DNA from: Minisyncoccota bacterium
GTDB lineage: Bacteria; Patescibacteriota; Minisyncoccia; Phycocordibacterales; CAIZLB01
DNA length: 50,787 bases
NCBI GenBank assembly: GCA_018062305.1
Contig: JAGOSK010000004.1
Span: forward strand, 1-50,787
Direction: 5' to 3'
The notes below the pieces were generated by a model. That model was not told where the DNA came from, made no database searches, and worked only from the letters and a program-made list of their open reading frames with translations. Position numbers and translations under genes: made by a program. This document shows positions 7,631 to 16,405 of the stretch, in pieces. How positions within the stretch are numbered: position 1 is the first letter of the stretch; every line of letters begins with the position of its first letter.

Positions 7631-8431
7631 CTACCCCACAAACTCCGCTACCACCACGAATCTATCAGCTTTTGAACCAAAACTGTTGCACGTTGAAAGT
7701 GTGAGCAAATGTGCCTTTGTATCAAATGTTACAAGCGTCTCGTCTTTGTCCACCTTATCAACCGAACGAACACGATATGTAAACCTCTTGCCTTCTGATT
7801 CGACATAGATGATGTCGCCTTTGTTGAGGTTTTTTAATTCATTAAAAACTTTGTACGCTTTGTTGATGACGACTGCATGCCCTGTACTATGACCGAAAAT
7901 AAACATATTACCGGTATTGATTGTGCCAGACCCTGGATAATACACCGGACCTTTTGTGAGAGTGGAGTCTAATACAGCAGTCGAGGTGTTACGTGGTGTA
8001 TATACTTGAGTATCAACAGCAATCGAAGGGATTACGAGTCGAGTTGGTAGACCTATTTGGGTTAAATTATTTGAGTTAGTATCCGCACCTGAACCTGAGT
8101 TTGTGCCAGAATTCGTGCTAGCTCCGCCAGATACTTGAGTCGATGGCTTACTTGTACTATTCAAAATTCCTAAAGCTGATTGTGAAAAAGGTAATCCTAT
8201 CGGATCGTTGGTCTGAGGATCGATTTGAGAATTGGGCTGCTCAGAATTGCCGCCAAGCACACCATCAGCAATCCTTTGAGAAAATGTCTGCCCATTTGAT
8301 TGCTCAGTGAGCTCATTTGGAAGCAGCCCAAAAACAGCCAAAAGCCCTGCTGAACCAAGGAAAATAACCATAAACCAGCCTATAAAGCTGGCTTCCTTTG
8401 GTGAGAACATGATGCTTAGTGGGTTTTTCAT
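7631..8431 (-). CDS. Sortase (membrane-anchored cysteine transpeptidase)
   Basis: 266 residues from MKNPLSIMF. One N-terminal membrane segment (about 14-37), a Ser/Asn/Gly/Gln-rich linker (about 45-125), then a sortase domain (about 128-266). The catalytic triad is visible: H181 in FGHST, C248 in TLSTC, R257 in KADRFVV. Sortases cleave a C-terminal sorting signal and join the protein to a cell-surface amine. Likely substrates in this window are the two VP(A/S)TG proteins at 1281-2675 and 33030-34397. The leader carries AAGGAGAATA twice in tandem, though the nearer copy is 17 nt from the ATG. It is transcribed divergently from the CARDB gene through overlapping -35 boxes. Confidence 0.93.
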   Translation of the reverse strand: MKNPLSIMFSPKEASFIGWFMVIFLGSAGLLAVFGLLPNELTEQSNGQTFSQRIADGVLGGNSEQPNSQIDPQTNDPIGLPFSQSALGILNSTSKPSTQVSGGASTNSGTNSGSGADTNSNNLTQIGLPTRLVIPSIAVDTQVYTPRNTSTAVLDSTLTKGPVYYPGSGTINTGNMFIFGHSTGHAVVINKAYKVFNELKNLNKGDIIYVESEGKRFTYRVRSVDKVDKDETLVTFDTKAHLLTLSTCNSFGSKADRFVVVAEFVG

Positions 8432-8464
8432 TTGATTTCGCTTATATTCTCCTTTATTCTCCTT

Positions 8465-8517
8465 ATTATACGCCCTAGCCCTGACATTTGACAAGTACAC
8501 ATAGTGTATGATATAAT
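8465..8517. promoter_or_regulatory. Back-to-back promoters with overlapping -35 boxes (sortase / CARDB)
   Basis: Plus strand: -35 TTGACA (8488-8493), 18-bp spacer, -10 TATAAT (8512-8517), then 9 nt to the ATG at 8527. Minus strand: -35 TTGTCA (8489-8494), 18-bp spacer, -10 TATAAT (8465-8470), with a leader of about 30 nt to 8431. The two -35 hexamers share five bases, so polymerase can probably use only one promoter at a time. Confidence 0.85.
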
Positions 8518-8526
8518 ACTTCCATT

Positions 8527-9846
8527 ATGCAAACACTTCTTAGAGTAATCGTCATCGCGGCTATTTTATTAATATTGGTCTTTTTGAGTATTGGTATTGT
8601 TAAAATCGTACCAAAGGCTCTCTCTTCACTCGCTTCTGCAACTGTATCAATCAGTTCTATTTTTAGTGGTGATGAAAATGCTACTTCTACAAACAATGGT
8701 GCAAATAACGGCACGAACAACAACAACGGAACTGTTGTACCAAACGGAAACGGTTTTATTATCGTTTCAAGTTCTACAAGTAATGGAGCAAACAACAGTG
8801 GTACCGACAACACAGGAAAAGCTACAACTTCCCTCTTGGATCTCATTACTCCAAAGTTTGGATCATATCCTCCAAATAACTACGTTCCAACTCCTGCTAC
8901 TTCTACAAACACAGGAGCGTATACAACACAGAATAATTCTCAGAACAATTCTGGAGCAAATACATATGTCGCACGTTCAAATGCATGTACTGCTGGCGAA
9001 CAACCTGATCTTGCAATCTCAATCTTGAGTCGAGGTGTTATCAGTAAAACTACTGGTCAATATATCGAAACAAACAACTTCACAACAAGTGATACTGTTT
9101 CTCTAAAATTTAAAATTGAAAACCGTGGAATCTGTTCTACAGGTACATGGAATTTTAAAGCTGACATGCCATCAAATAATACGACTGATCAACTTCGAAC
9201 AGTTTCAAATGTTGCATCTATCCCTGCTGGACGAGCTGTTACTGGACAAGCAAACTTTGACTCACCTCGAGCAGGTTCTTCAAATGTAATACTTACAGTT
9301 ACAGATACAAGTGGACGAGATGGTAATACATCTAACAACACCGCAACATCTGCACTCGTTGTTACAAACAATGGAACAGGTACTGGTGGAAATGGCGGCA
9401 ATGGTGGAGTTATAACTCAAGGTGACGGACGAGCTGATCTAGCTGTGCGAATCCTTCAGACTGGTGTCCTCTCTTACAACAATCAGTTTGTACCAGCAAG
9501 TACTGTAAATAGTAATGGTATGTATGGAAACAGTGCCGCGTATGGAGGAAACTTCCGAGCCGGTGATCGTGTAGCAGTTCAGTTTGAAATCACAAACCAA
9601 GGACGAACAGCGTCAGGTATATGGAACTTCAGAGCAGAGCTCACTGATAACCCTGTGAAGAATTATGAAAACCCACAGTATGAATCATCTATTCCAGCTG
9701 GTGGACGAGCGGTATACACTATCGCATTCGACAATGTTCGAATCGGCTCAAACACAATCACTATTTTCCTCGATAGTCAGAATCAAGTAAATGAATTCAA
9801 CGAAGGAAACAATATTGGAAGTGTTGGGTTTAATGTGAACTATTAA
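8527..9846 (+). CDS. Membrane-anchored exported protein with two CARDB domains
   Basis: 439 residues. A single N-terminal membrane segment (about 5-30) is followed by Asn/Thr/Gly-rich low complexity (50-150) and two CARDB-type beta domains (about 158-280 and 300-438). These have the pattern DLAVxIL, VSLKFKIENRG or VAVQFEITNQGRTASG, IPAGRAV and NEFNEGNNIG. CARDB domains are adhesion-related folds on bacterial and archaeal surfaces. There is no VPxTG signal at the C-terminus, so it is probably held by the N-terminal anchor. Divergent transcription from the sortase suggests they work together, perhaps as a surface scaffold or pseudopilus-like component; that role is inference. Confidence 0.87.
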   Translation: MQTLLRVIVIAAILLILVFLSIGIVKIVPKALSSLASATVSISSIFSGDENATSTNNGANNGTNNNNGTVVPNGNGFIIVSSSTSNGANNSGTDNTGKATTSLLDLITPKFGSYPPNNYVPTPATSTNTGAYTTQNNSQNNSGANTYVARSNACTAGEQPDLAISILSRGVISKTTGQYIETNNFTTSDTVSLKFKIENRGICSTGTWNFKADMPSNNTTDQLRTVSNVASIPAGRAVTGQANFDSPRAGSSNVILTVTDTSGRDGNTSNNTATSALVVTNNGTGTGGNGGNGGVITQGDGRADLAVRILQTGVLSYNNQFVPASTVNSNGMYGNSAAYGGNFRAGDRVAVQFEITNQGRTASGIWNFRAELTDNPVKNYENPQYESSIPAGGRAVYTIAFDNVRIGSNTITIFLDSQNQVNEFNEGNNIGSVGFNVNY

Positions 9847-9872
9847 AAATAAATCGGAAGTTTAGAAAAAGA

Positions 9873-9906
9873 AAAAACCGCAAGGAGCAATTCCCTGCGG
9901 CTTTTT
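9873..9906. terminator. Terminator between CARDB gene and gyrB (convergent)
   Basis: CCGCAAGG (9878-9885) pairs with CCCTGCGG (9893-9900) with one mismatch, flanked by AAAAAA on the left and CTTTTT on the right. It can end transcripts from both sides. Confidence 0.8.
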
Positions 9907-9971
9907 CACTTCCCAACTTTTAATATTTCATCGCGAAAATTTATCGAAACTTTTTTCCTTGCGTTCCAAAA

Positions 9972-12188
9972 TCAAACATCCAACCTTGCTGTCCGTGCAT
10001 TTGTCTGGATGAATGTCTTTCGTGAAGGTACATCGTTACCCATGAGTACTTCGATGATCTTATCAGCTTCTTCTGCGTCTTCAATAGCAACCTGCTTGAG
10101 TACACGCTTTGTGATGTCCATAGTAGTTTCGCCGAGTTCTTCTGCATTCATTTCTCCAAGACCTTTATATCGCTGAACTCGGGGTGGTTTACCTGCGCCC
10201 TTTGCGTCTTTGGCATCTTTGCCTTTTTTACCTTTAGCGCCCTTTTCATCTGCATTTGCATCAGCACCTTCTGCATTCTCCTCACCTTCTTCCACTTCAG
10301 CATTTGCGTCAGCTTCTTCTGATTCATCAGAAATCTCTACTGCATCTACATCAAAACCAAGACTCTTGATGTATGCATTTTTTGTTTCGTCAGCATAGAA
10401 ATAGCTCACCTCTTTTCCTTTTGTAACTTTATACAATGGTGGCTGAGCGATGTATACAAAACCTCCATCGATGAGCGGTCGGAAATATCGGTACATCAAT
10501 GTGAGAATAAGTGTACGAATGTGTGCACCGTCCACGTCGGCATCTGTAGCGATGATAATTTTGTGATATCGGAGTTTCGAGATGTCGAATGTATCACCAA
10601 TAGCTGTACCAAGAGCAACTACAAGATTTCGAATCTGCTCAGACGCAAGCATCTTGTCGAGTCGAGCTCGTTCGATGTTGAGAATTTTTCCTCGTAGAGG
10701 AAGGATAGCCTGAGTACGTCGATCACGCCCCATCTTTGCAGTACCTCCCGCAGAGTCTCCCTCCACGATGAAGAGTTCTGATTCCTCTGCTCGTTTACTC
10801 TGACAGTCTGCAAGCTTTCCAGGAAGTGTCATACCTTCGAGCGCGCCTTTTCGGAGCACTGAATCTTTTGCGGCTTTAGCAGCCTTTCGAGCACGTAGAG
10901 CGAGCAACCCTTTTCCAATGATAGCTTTCGCATCATCCGGATTCTCTTCCATGAATGCACTGAATGCTTCTGAGAATACTGACGCTACAGCACCTTGTGC
11001 TTCTGTTGAACCGAGCTTTGCTTTTGTCTGACCTTCGAATTGAATTTCAGGAAGCTTCACAGACACAACAGCAACAAGACCTTCGAGTACGTCATCTCCA
11101 GTAAGGTTATCTTCTGAATCTTTGATAATGCCGTTTTTCTTTGCGTACTGGTTGATAGTACGAGTAAGTGCCATTTTGAAACCTTGGACATGAGTACCAC
11201 CTTCACTGTTGTAGGTGTTGTTTGCAAATGCAACTATCTTTGTATTGATATCATCTACATACTGGAGAGCCATTTCTACGTATACACTTTTGTTTCGAGC
11301 CTGACTCTGCTGAGCCTCAGCGTCTACTTCTCCTTTTCCTACAGTGTGTTCTTTGTCGATATGGAAAATATTTTTGTGAACTGGCTTTTGTGTTCGGTTG
11401 TAGAATGCAACAAGTGAACGAAGTCCCCCTTCGAAATAGAAAGTCATTGAAGGAACATCGAGCCCTGCTTCTTTTATAAAATACACATCATCATTTTTTG
11501 GATCGATGATTTTCTCGATTGCCTTTTCATCGTATCCTCGTGCATCAACTACGTTAATCTCAACACCCCGCACCAAGTACGCCTGCTGTCGGAGGTGATT
11601 TACAATCTTATTCCAATCAAAGTTAATTCCCTCTTTAAAAATTTCTACATCTGGTTTAAATAAAATAATGGAACCATGTTTTTTTGATGTGCCGATTTTC
11701 TTTGTTGGAGCTTTTGGTTTACCAATACCGTACTCCTGCATGTGAAGTCCGCCATCCTGATGCACTGTAACTTTTGTATGAACAGAAAGGGCGTTTACTA
11801 CAGATGCACCCACACCGTGCAAACCTCCAGAAACTTTGTAGGCTTCATTGTCGAACTTTCCTCCGGCATGAAGGACTGTCATGATAGTCTCAAGAGCTGA
11901 AACTTTTGTCTTTGGGTGAATACCTACGGGGATACCATTTCCATCGTCAGCGACTCGTACATAGCCATCTGGTAGAAGTGCCACCTCAATATGCGCACAA
12001 CGTCCTGCCATGGCTTCATCTCGAGCGTTATCAAAAATTTCCCAAATGAGATGATGAAGACCTTCTGGACCTGTCGTACCAATATACATACCCGGTCGCT
12101 TTCGCACCGGCTCAAGACCTTCGAGAACGGTGATGGATGACGCATCGTAGACGTCTTTGTTTTTTGGTTTTTTTTCTTCTTTTGCCAT
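9972..12188 (-). CDS. gyrB: DNA gyrase subunit B
   Basis: 738 residues from MAKEEKKPKN. The ATPase (GHKL) region shows WEIFDNARDEAMAG and the glycine-rich GGLHGVGASVVNALS. The transducer domain follows, then TOPRIM with VEGDSAGG and ATDADVDGAHIRTL, and the C-terminal RYKGLGEMN and final RTARLDV segments. With GyrA it introduces negative supercoils using ATP. Between TOPRIM and RYKGLGEM there is an acidic then Lys/Ala-rich insert of about 60 residues (EEADANAEVEEGEE to KGKDAKDAKGAG), which looks disordered and is not in model GyrB. The start at 12188 is where homology begins; a longer in-frame reading passes through a palindromic repeat and is not coding. Confidence 0.96.
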   Translation of the reverse strand: MAKEEKKPKNKDVYDASSITVLEGLEPVRKRPGMYIGTTGPEGLHHLIWEIFDNARDEAMAGRCAHIEVALLPDGYVRVADDGNGIPVGIHPKTKVSALETIMTVLHAGGKFDNEAYKVSGGLHGVGASVVNALSVHTKVTVHQDGGLHMQEYGIGKPKAPTKKIGTSKKHGSIILFKPDVEIFKEGINFDWNKIVNHLRQQAYLVRGVEINVVDARGYDEKAIEKIIDPKNDDVYFIKEAGLDVPSMTFYFEGGLRSLVAFYNRTQKPVHKNIFHIDKEHTVGKGEVDAEAQQSQARNKSVYVEMALQYVDDINTKIVAFANNTYNSEGGTHVQGFKMALTRTINQYAKKNGIIKDSEDNLTGDDVLEGLVAVVSVKLPEIQFEGQTKAKLGSTEAQGAVASVFSEAFSAFMEENPDDAKAIIGKGLLALRARKAAKAAKDSVLRKGALEGMTLPGKLADCQSKRAEESELFIVEGDSAGGTAKMGRDRRTQAILPLRGKILNIERARLDKMLASEQIRNLVVALGTAIGDTFDISKLRYHKIIIATDADVDGAHIRTLILTLMYRYFRPLIDGGFVYIAQPPLYKVTKGKEVSYFYADETKNAYIKSLGFDVDAVEISDESEEADANAEVEEGEENAEGADANADEKGAKGKKGKDAKDAKGAGKPPRVQRYKGLGEMNAEELGETTMDITKRVLKQVAIEDAEEADKIIEVLMGNDVPSRKTFIQTNARTARLDV

Positions 12189-12213
12189 AGGGTTTTTTCC
12201 AGATATTTTTACG

Positions 12214-12255
12214 TGTATCGAGTATCTAAAGTGTGCACTTCGGATACTCGATACA
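12214..12255. repeat. Palindromic intergenic repeat, copy 2 (gyrB leader)
   Basis: Perfect 13-bp arms TGTATCGAGTATC (12214-12226) and its complement (12243-12255) around a 16-nt spacer. The spacer is the most diverged of the six but still begins TAAAG and ends TTCG. It lies 26 nt upstream of the gyrB start. Confidence 0.85.
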
Positions 12256-12343
12256 TACATCGGCAGATATTTCGATTACTATATCTACTATATCACGCGA
12301 AATTACCTGATTATTATAGCAAATTTTCATAGTTTGGGTTGTC

Positions 12344-12371
12344 TTGACACTGTGGACGGGTGTTGTATCCT
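12344..12371 (+). promoter_or_regulatory. Candidate promoter of the 188-residue orphan gene
   Basis: TTGACA (12344-12349), 16-bp spacer, TATCCT (12366-12371). The leader of about 50 nt is A/C-rich. The -10 match is weak. Confidence 0.5.
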
Positions 12372-12428
12372 TTTGGTGTTATTTGACAAATCAACCCATA
12401 CACAGCAAACCCTCAGAAAGCACAGCTC

Positions 12429-12995
12429 ATGAACCCAGAACAATCTACAATGCCGCAGGAGTCAGCACTAGAAAAACTCAGGAAACAAGCTCTAGCAATC
12501 ATCGCCCTGCCTACATGGCCAGATGACGACATGCGTTATATCAAGGCCGAACGAACCAGGATGCTTCTATGCATCCTCATCCAAAGTCTTGAACTGTACT
12601 TTAAAGGCCAAGGCCCTTCATGTATAGCGAACGTCTGCACGGTTGCCTATGAAGTAGGCGTGCCAGCATTGGCCGCCAGAGAATTGATCAACAAGACAGT
12701 CGGAATCATCAATACTGAACATACCAACAGATGTGTTGATATGTCTCCTTGGTTGACAACGAGCCGAGAATCGATTGCTTCAGATTTTCTGAAGTTTTTG
12801 GGTAACGATTTCCACTTTCTGTTTTTAGTTTCCTCGAAGGGCACCAACTCACCAATACAAGCACTCAAAACTCTCTTTCCGAGTCTTTCAGCCCCATATT
12901 TGGGCAACCCGGGAGAATGTTTTGTCTGCTTTCCTGGTGCAGCATACTGCGAAGCAATCAAGCTGCCCGGAAATAAAGGCCACCTAGAGCCTTAA
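12429..12995 (+). CDS. Orphan protein, unknown function
   Basis: 188 residues from MNPEQSTMPQ. The sequence looks globular and soluble, with helices near the N-terminus (ALEKLRKQALAIIALP and ERTRMLLCILIQSLELYF), seven cysteines, and a C-terminal CFVCFPGAAYCEAIKLPG segment. No signal peptide, membrane segment or recognisable catalytic motif. It is a lone plus-strand gene between gyrB and murF, with its own promoter candidate and a strong terminator, and its codon use is less AT-biased than neighbours. I do not recognise a family. Confidence 0.65.
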   Translation: MNPEQSTMPQESALEKLRKQALAIIALPTWPDDDMRYIKAERTRMLLCILIQSLELYFKGQGPSCIANVCTVAYEVGVPALAARELINKTVGIINTEHTNRCVDMSPWLTTSRESIASDFLKFLGNDFHFLFLVSSKGTNSPIQALKTLFPSLSAPYLGNPGECFVCFPGAAYCEAIKLPGNKGHLEP

Positions 12996-13015
12996 ATCAG
13001 ATGCCTTACCACGTC

Positions 13016-13050
13016 GCCGTACCCTTCAAAAAGGTACGGCTTCATCTTTT
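13016..13050 (+). terminator. Terminator of the 188-residue orphan gene
   Basis: GCCGTACC (13016-13023) pairs with GGTACGGC (13033-13040), followed by TTCATCTTTT. It abuts the stop of the convergent murF gene. Confidence 0.85.
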
Positions 13051-14401
13051 ATTTAAAGCATTCAACAACCTCCCACATTTTTGCTCCATGGCTTCCCTTA
13101 CACAAAATGACATCGTTTACCTTCACACTTTTCTTTAAATAATCTACACATTCAACATTATCATTCACATAAATTAATCTAGTTTGAATATCAATATTTT
13201 CAAAAGTATCGGTGATACCTATAAGTACTAACTCGGCGACATCGTCTTCATTACATACATTTACAATTCGCTCATAACCAGTATGCAGATAGTCTCCCAA
13301 CTCTTTAAGAACACCGAGGCATACAATTTTGCGCTCATTCGGGAAAAGTTCTTTCGTCGCTTTTATAGCAGCAATAACAGAATCAGGGTTGGCATTGTAT
13401 GTGTCATCGATGATTGTTATAGGGAAAGTAGTCGACGCATTTGCCGTATTGCTTCCAACAGATTCAATTGCGAGACTAGCGATTTCTCGTTTCAAAATAT
13501 CAAACCTCCCTTTATCGTTTTTCGTCTCAGAAAGGCCTTTTAAAATCTGCTCCCCAGAAACACCTAGGTCGTGAGCAATAGCAGTTACAAGAAGCGCATC
13601 AGTGACAATATGTGGTGCACTTATGCCAATTTTATTTAATTTTGATTGAAAATTTAAAAACTCCACCCCGAGACATTCTATATGTTTAATATCGACGGCA
13701 GATTTTCGTGCGGAAGTCCGGTTGAGTAAATATTCTGAGTACTGATCATTTTTTGGTACTACATACAAACCAATTTTTGGCAGTGATAGAGCAATAGCAC
13801 CCTCTTCATCTGCAATAGCTTCTACTGTCCCAAAAAATTCTATGTGAGCAGCTCCGATACTTGTGGTAATACCATAAGTCGGTTTTGCGATGGCACAAAG
13901 GAACTCAATTTCTCCAGGATGATTTGAACCAAGCTCCAAAACAGCAATCTCGTCCGATGATTTTATAGAAAGGATTGATAACGGAAGCCCAATAAAATTA
14001 TTTAAATTACCTTTTGTATAGGCGACTTTTTCAACGTCAAACTTTTGTGTCAAAACACTTGCCATGAAATTTTTGGTTGTTGTCTTACCATTACATCCTG
14101 TGATTGCAATTACTGGGATTCCGAGTGTTTCACGATATTCTGTTGCGAGTTGTTGAAGTGCGCGTACTGTATCTTCAACTTTTAACAATCTTGAATCTTC
14201 TGTCCCAAAATCTGGGTTTATATAGCCAGCATCTACAACGCAAATAGAAGCGCCTTTTTCAAGCGCCTGTTGTACGAAATCATGCCCATCAAACTGCTCA
14301 CCTTTTATAGCAAAAAAGATATCTCCGACTTGTAGAGTACGAGTATCAGTCGAAATATTCGATTCGCCAGCTTTAAGTTTTGAAATTATTTGGTCGAACA
14401 T
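13049..14401 (-). CDS. murF: UDP-N-acetylmuramoyl-tripeptide--D-alanyl-D-alanine ligase
   Basis: 450 residues, the normal length for MurF. The N-terminal domain carries STDTRTLQVGDIFFAIKGEQFDGHDFV, the central Mur-ligase domain the ATP loop ITGCNGKTTTK (about 96-106) and ELGSNHPGEIEFL. The C-terminal domain follows (DDTYNANPDSVIAAI, typical of MurF). It adds D-Ala-D-Ala to the UDP-muramoyl tripeptide in the cytoplasm, the last soluble step of peptidoglycan precursor synthesis. The ATG at 14401 is the first residue of family homology. A palindromic repeat lies 13 nt upstream. Confidence 0.95.
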   Translation of the reverse strand: MFDQIISKLKAGESNISTDTRTLQVGDIFFAIKGEQFDGHDFVQQALEKGASICVVDAGYINPDFGTEDSRLLKVEDTVRALQQLATEYRETLGIPVIAITGCNGKTTTKNFMASVLTQKFDVEKVAYTKGNLNNFIGLPLSILSIKSSDEIAVLELGSNHPGEIEFLCAIAKPTYGITTSIGAAHIEFFGTVEAIADEEGAIALSLPKIGLYVVPKNDQYSEYLLNRTSARKSAVDIKHIECLGVEFLNFQSKLNKIGISAPHIVTDALLVTAIAHDLGVSGEQILKGLSETKNDKGRFDILKREIASLAIESVGSNTANASTTFPITIIDDTYNANPDSVIAAIKATKELFPNERKIVCLGVLKELGDYLHTGYERIVNVCNEDDVAELVLIGITDTFENIDIQTRLIYVNDNVECVDYLKKSVKVNDVILCKGSHGAKMWEVVECFK

Positions 14402-14413
14402 ATTAAAGTATTC

Positions 14414-14456
14414 TATATCAAATATCTAAAGGATACACGTTGGATACTTAATACAC
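14414..14456. repeat. Palindromic intergenic repeat, copy 3 (degenerate, murF leader)
   Basis: The arms TATATCAAATATC (14414-14426) and GATACTTAATACAC (14443-14456) no longer pair perfectly. The 16-nt spacer TAAAGGATACACGTTG is intact and is the exact complement of the copy 1 spacer. Confidence 0.75.
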
Positions 14457-14525
14457 ACATTTATTTTTAAATCGTTTGATTACAATAGGACTAAAACAAC
14501 AAACCTTAAACCTTTAATACGGACT

Positions 14526-15395
14526 CTATTTATTAAGCGACGCCTCAATACACATAAACATCGGAATCTCTTTTCGAGCTTCGTCTTCAGCTTTTGCCCG
14601 AGGACCACCCTGACTCTTTTTGTGTGAAGACCATTCTTCGAGACGTGTGATGACGAATCCGTGTTTTGATAATAATTTTACGAAAACTTGAAGTGGTCTG
14701 TGATATGAAATAGTATATTTCTTTTCCCGAGCACGTTCTTTTGGAATGCCAGGGTTCATATCTATTTTAATAGTTCCCTCACTCAAGTACTGATACACCA
14801 CACGACCTTGTCTGTCGCGATTTGTACTTGCTGGTCGATCATCATAAAACCAATCGGATGACTGAGGAATACGAAAAGCTGGGTGGTTGATGACAAGAAC
14901 TAAACGTCCAAAAGTAACAGCTGGGCTATCCTTGATATCTCTTTTATTTTTAATTGATAGACCAACAATATCTTGCTTCTTTGGTCGACGGAGGATTCGT
15001 GCGATTTCTTCAAATGTTTTGTCGAGCTCTTTTATATTTTGCAAAGCCAAAATACACATTGCTGTATCAACAGTAGATGATTGAATGACATTCAAATCAT
15101 CAGCACTTCCGACATGAAATTTGGCATTGTTGAGCTTTTTTTGAGCAAACCGTTCTTCTGCCTTTCCAATCAGTTCTCGAGAAATATCAACTCCAACCAC
15201 TCGTGCCTTCTGCAATGCAACAGCTTCAGAAAAATATCCTTGTCCACAAGCAATATCTGCTATATAGTCCCCAGCTCGCGGGTTCACAATACGGAGAATA
15301 TTTGGGAGGATTACGTTTTTTTGATAAGAATCCTCTGAACCTAGATATTCGTCATACCAATCTGCTACTTTTCCCCAAGATGTGTCGTGTTTCAT
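14526..15395 (-). CDS. Class I SAM-dependent methyltransferase
   Basis: 289 residues. A Rossmann-type methyltransferase core (about 35-160) shows motif I YIADIACGQGYFSEA, the acidic residue after the next strand in VVGVDIS, and the SADDLNVIQSSTVDTAMCILALQNI segment of motifs II-III. The C-terminal half contains a fatty-acid or quinone-methyltransferase-like extension with RPLQVFVKLLSKHGFVI. The substrate cannot be told from the sequence. It lies upstream of murF on the same strand, separated by about 120 nt that includes repeat copy 3. The start at 15395 is the only ATG near the beginning of the fold. Confidence 0.85.
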   Translation of the reverse strand: MKHDTSWGKVADWYDEYLGSEDSYQKNVILPNILRIVNPRAGDYIADIACGQGYFSEAVALQKARVVGVDISRELIGKAEERFAQKKLNNAKFHVGSADDLNVIQSSTVDTAMCILALQNIKELDKTFEEIARILRRPKKQDIVGLSIKNKRDIKDSPAVTFGRLVLVINHPAFRIPQSSDWFYDDRPASTNRDRQGRVVYQYLSEGTIKIDMNPGIPKERAREKKYTISYHRPLQVFVKLLSKHGFVITRLEEWSSHKKSQGGPRAKAEDEARKEIPMFMCIEASLNK

Positions 15396-15435
15396 ATAAT
15401 ATAGTTGATTTATACATGCAATATAGCATGGTAGT

Positions 15436-15464
15436 GAAAAAGCCCAAACTCTGCAGTCAGGGCT
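15436..15464 (-). terminator. Terminator of the Lys-rich membrane protein gene
   Basis: AGCCC (15441-15445) pairs with GGGCT (15460-15464), followed on the minus strand by TTTTTCAC. The stem is short but the T-run is clear, about 50 nt beyond the stop at 15514. Confidence 0.65.
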
Positions 15465-15513
15465 CCTTCTAGGACGTCTTTTATTATTCGCTCTATAAAT
15501 TTGACCGAGACGA

Positions 15514-15954
15514 CTACTTCTTCACCGCCTTCACTGCATCCTCTGCAACTTTCACTGTTGCCTTCTTTGCTTTAGCAACTGTCTTCTTTGCAACCTTTTT
15601 ACCAGCATTGAGTTCACGCTTGATATTTTTCCAATGAGACTTAAGTTCTTTTGCAACAGCTGATAGCTCTGTTGTATCGATTGATTTTACACCCTCATAT
15701 TTTTTCATAACAGCGTCAATTGCCTGCTGATATAAATTTTCATCTACTTCCTTTATTTTTTCAATTCGCTCCAATACTTCACCTTTAGCTTTTAGAGCCC
15801 ACCCCTTTACTTGCTTGATCTTTCTCTGAGCCGCCTTATTTCCATGTATAAAATATGCGCCTGCTGCAGCCGCAACGAGTCCTCCAATAATAGCGATACT
15901 AGCTGTAGATGCTGATGAACCTGATGTTGCTGATTTACTTTTTTTGTTTGTCAT
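15514..15954 (-). CDS. Single-pass membrane protein with a Lys/Ala-rich histone-like tail
   Basis: 146 residues. A short polar N-terminus, one membrane segment (about 18-37, IAIIGGLVAAAAGAYFI), then a helical basic region and a C-terminal tail (about 118-146) of repeated KKxVAKAKKATVK type resembling histone H1 tails. This layout resembles YtxH-like small membrane proteins and would place a basic cytoplasmic tail at the membrane, possibly touching nucleic acid. No precise family recognised. It follows the 120-residue membrane protein gene on the same strand. Confidence 0.7.
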   Translation of the reverse strand: MTNKKSKSATSGSSASTASIAIIGGLVAAAAGAYFIHGNKAAQRKIKQVKGWALKAKGEVLERIEKIKEVDENLYQQAIDAVMKKYEGVKSIDTTELSAVAKELKSHWKNIKRELNAGKKVAKKTVAKAKKATVKVAEDAVKAVKK

Positions 15955-16031
15955 GTGATTTGATATTTTGGAAATTACTAGAATCTTATTATTAAATATA
16001 AAGATAACTACGCGCTTACAAGTATATCACA

Positions 16032-16394
16032 CTAGCCTACTACCTCGTCATCCTTGGTGTTCTTTTTTGACCGTGCCTTGTCGGCGTGTGATTTTCGACC
16101 GCTATTTCCACCTTGATGCGATGTAAACTTTTCGGTGAATCGATTTAGAAAAAATCCTGTAACAAAACGCCAAAAAGCAGATACTTTGACACCCTCCTCT
16201 TTTACCTTACCTCGGAGCTCGGCGATATCCTCGACAACATTCTCGCTTTCTGTTTTGACTGTTTCAGCGATGGATGAAATGGTACGGACAATCTTTACTG
16301 CATACGCAAGCAAGACGATTAGTAACAAGACAAGTAAAATAACGGCGATTGTGGTAATAAAGAAAAAAATGTCAGCGTGTATTAGTGTGTTCAT
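16032..16394 (-). CDS. Small single-pass membrane protein, unknown function
   Basis: 120 residues. One long membrane segment (about 9-34, rich in I, V, L), then an amphipathic helix (TISSIAETVKTESENVVEDIAELRGKV) like those in DUF948-type proteins, then a basic disordered tail (about 90-115). It starts 11 nt after the stop of the DUF805 gene, so co-transcription is likely, but TATAAT also ends 10 nt before its ATG, which would allow a separate leaderless transcript. Confidence 0.7.
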   Translation of the reverse strand: MNTLIHADIFFFITTIAVILLVLLLIVLLAYAVKIVRTISSIAETVKTESENVVEDIAELRGKVKEEGVKVSAFWRFVTGFFLNRFTEKFTSHQGGNSGRKSHADKARSKKNTKDDEVVG

Positions 16395-16405
16395 GATTAC
16401 TTGTA

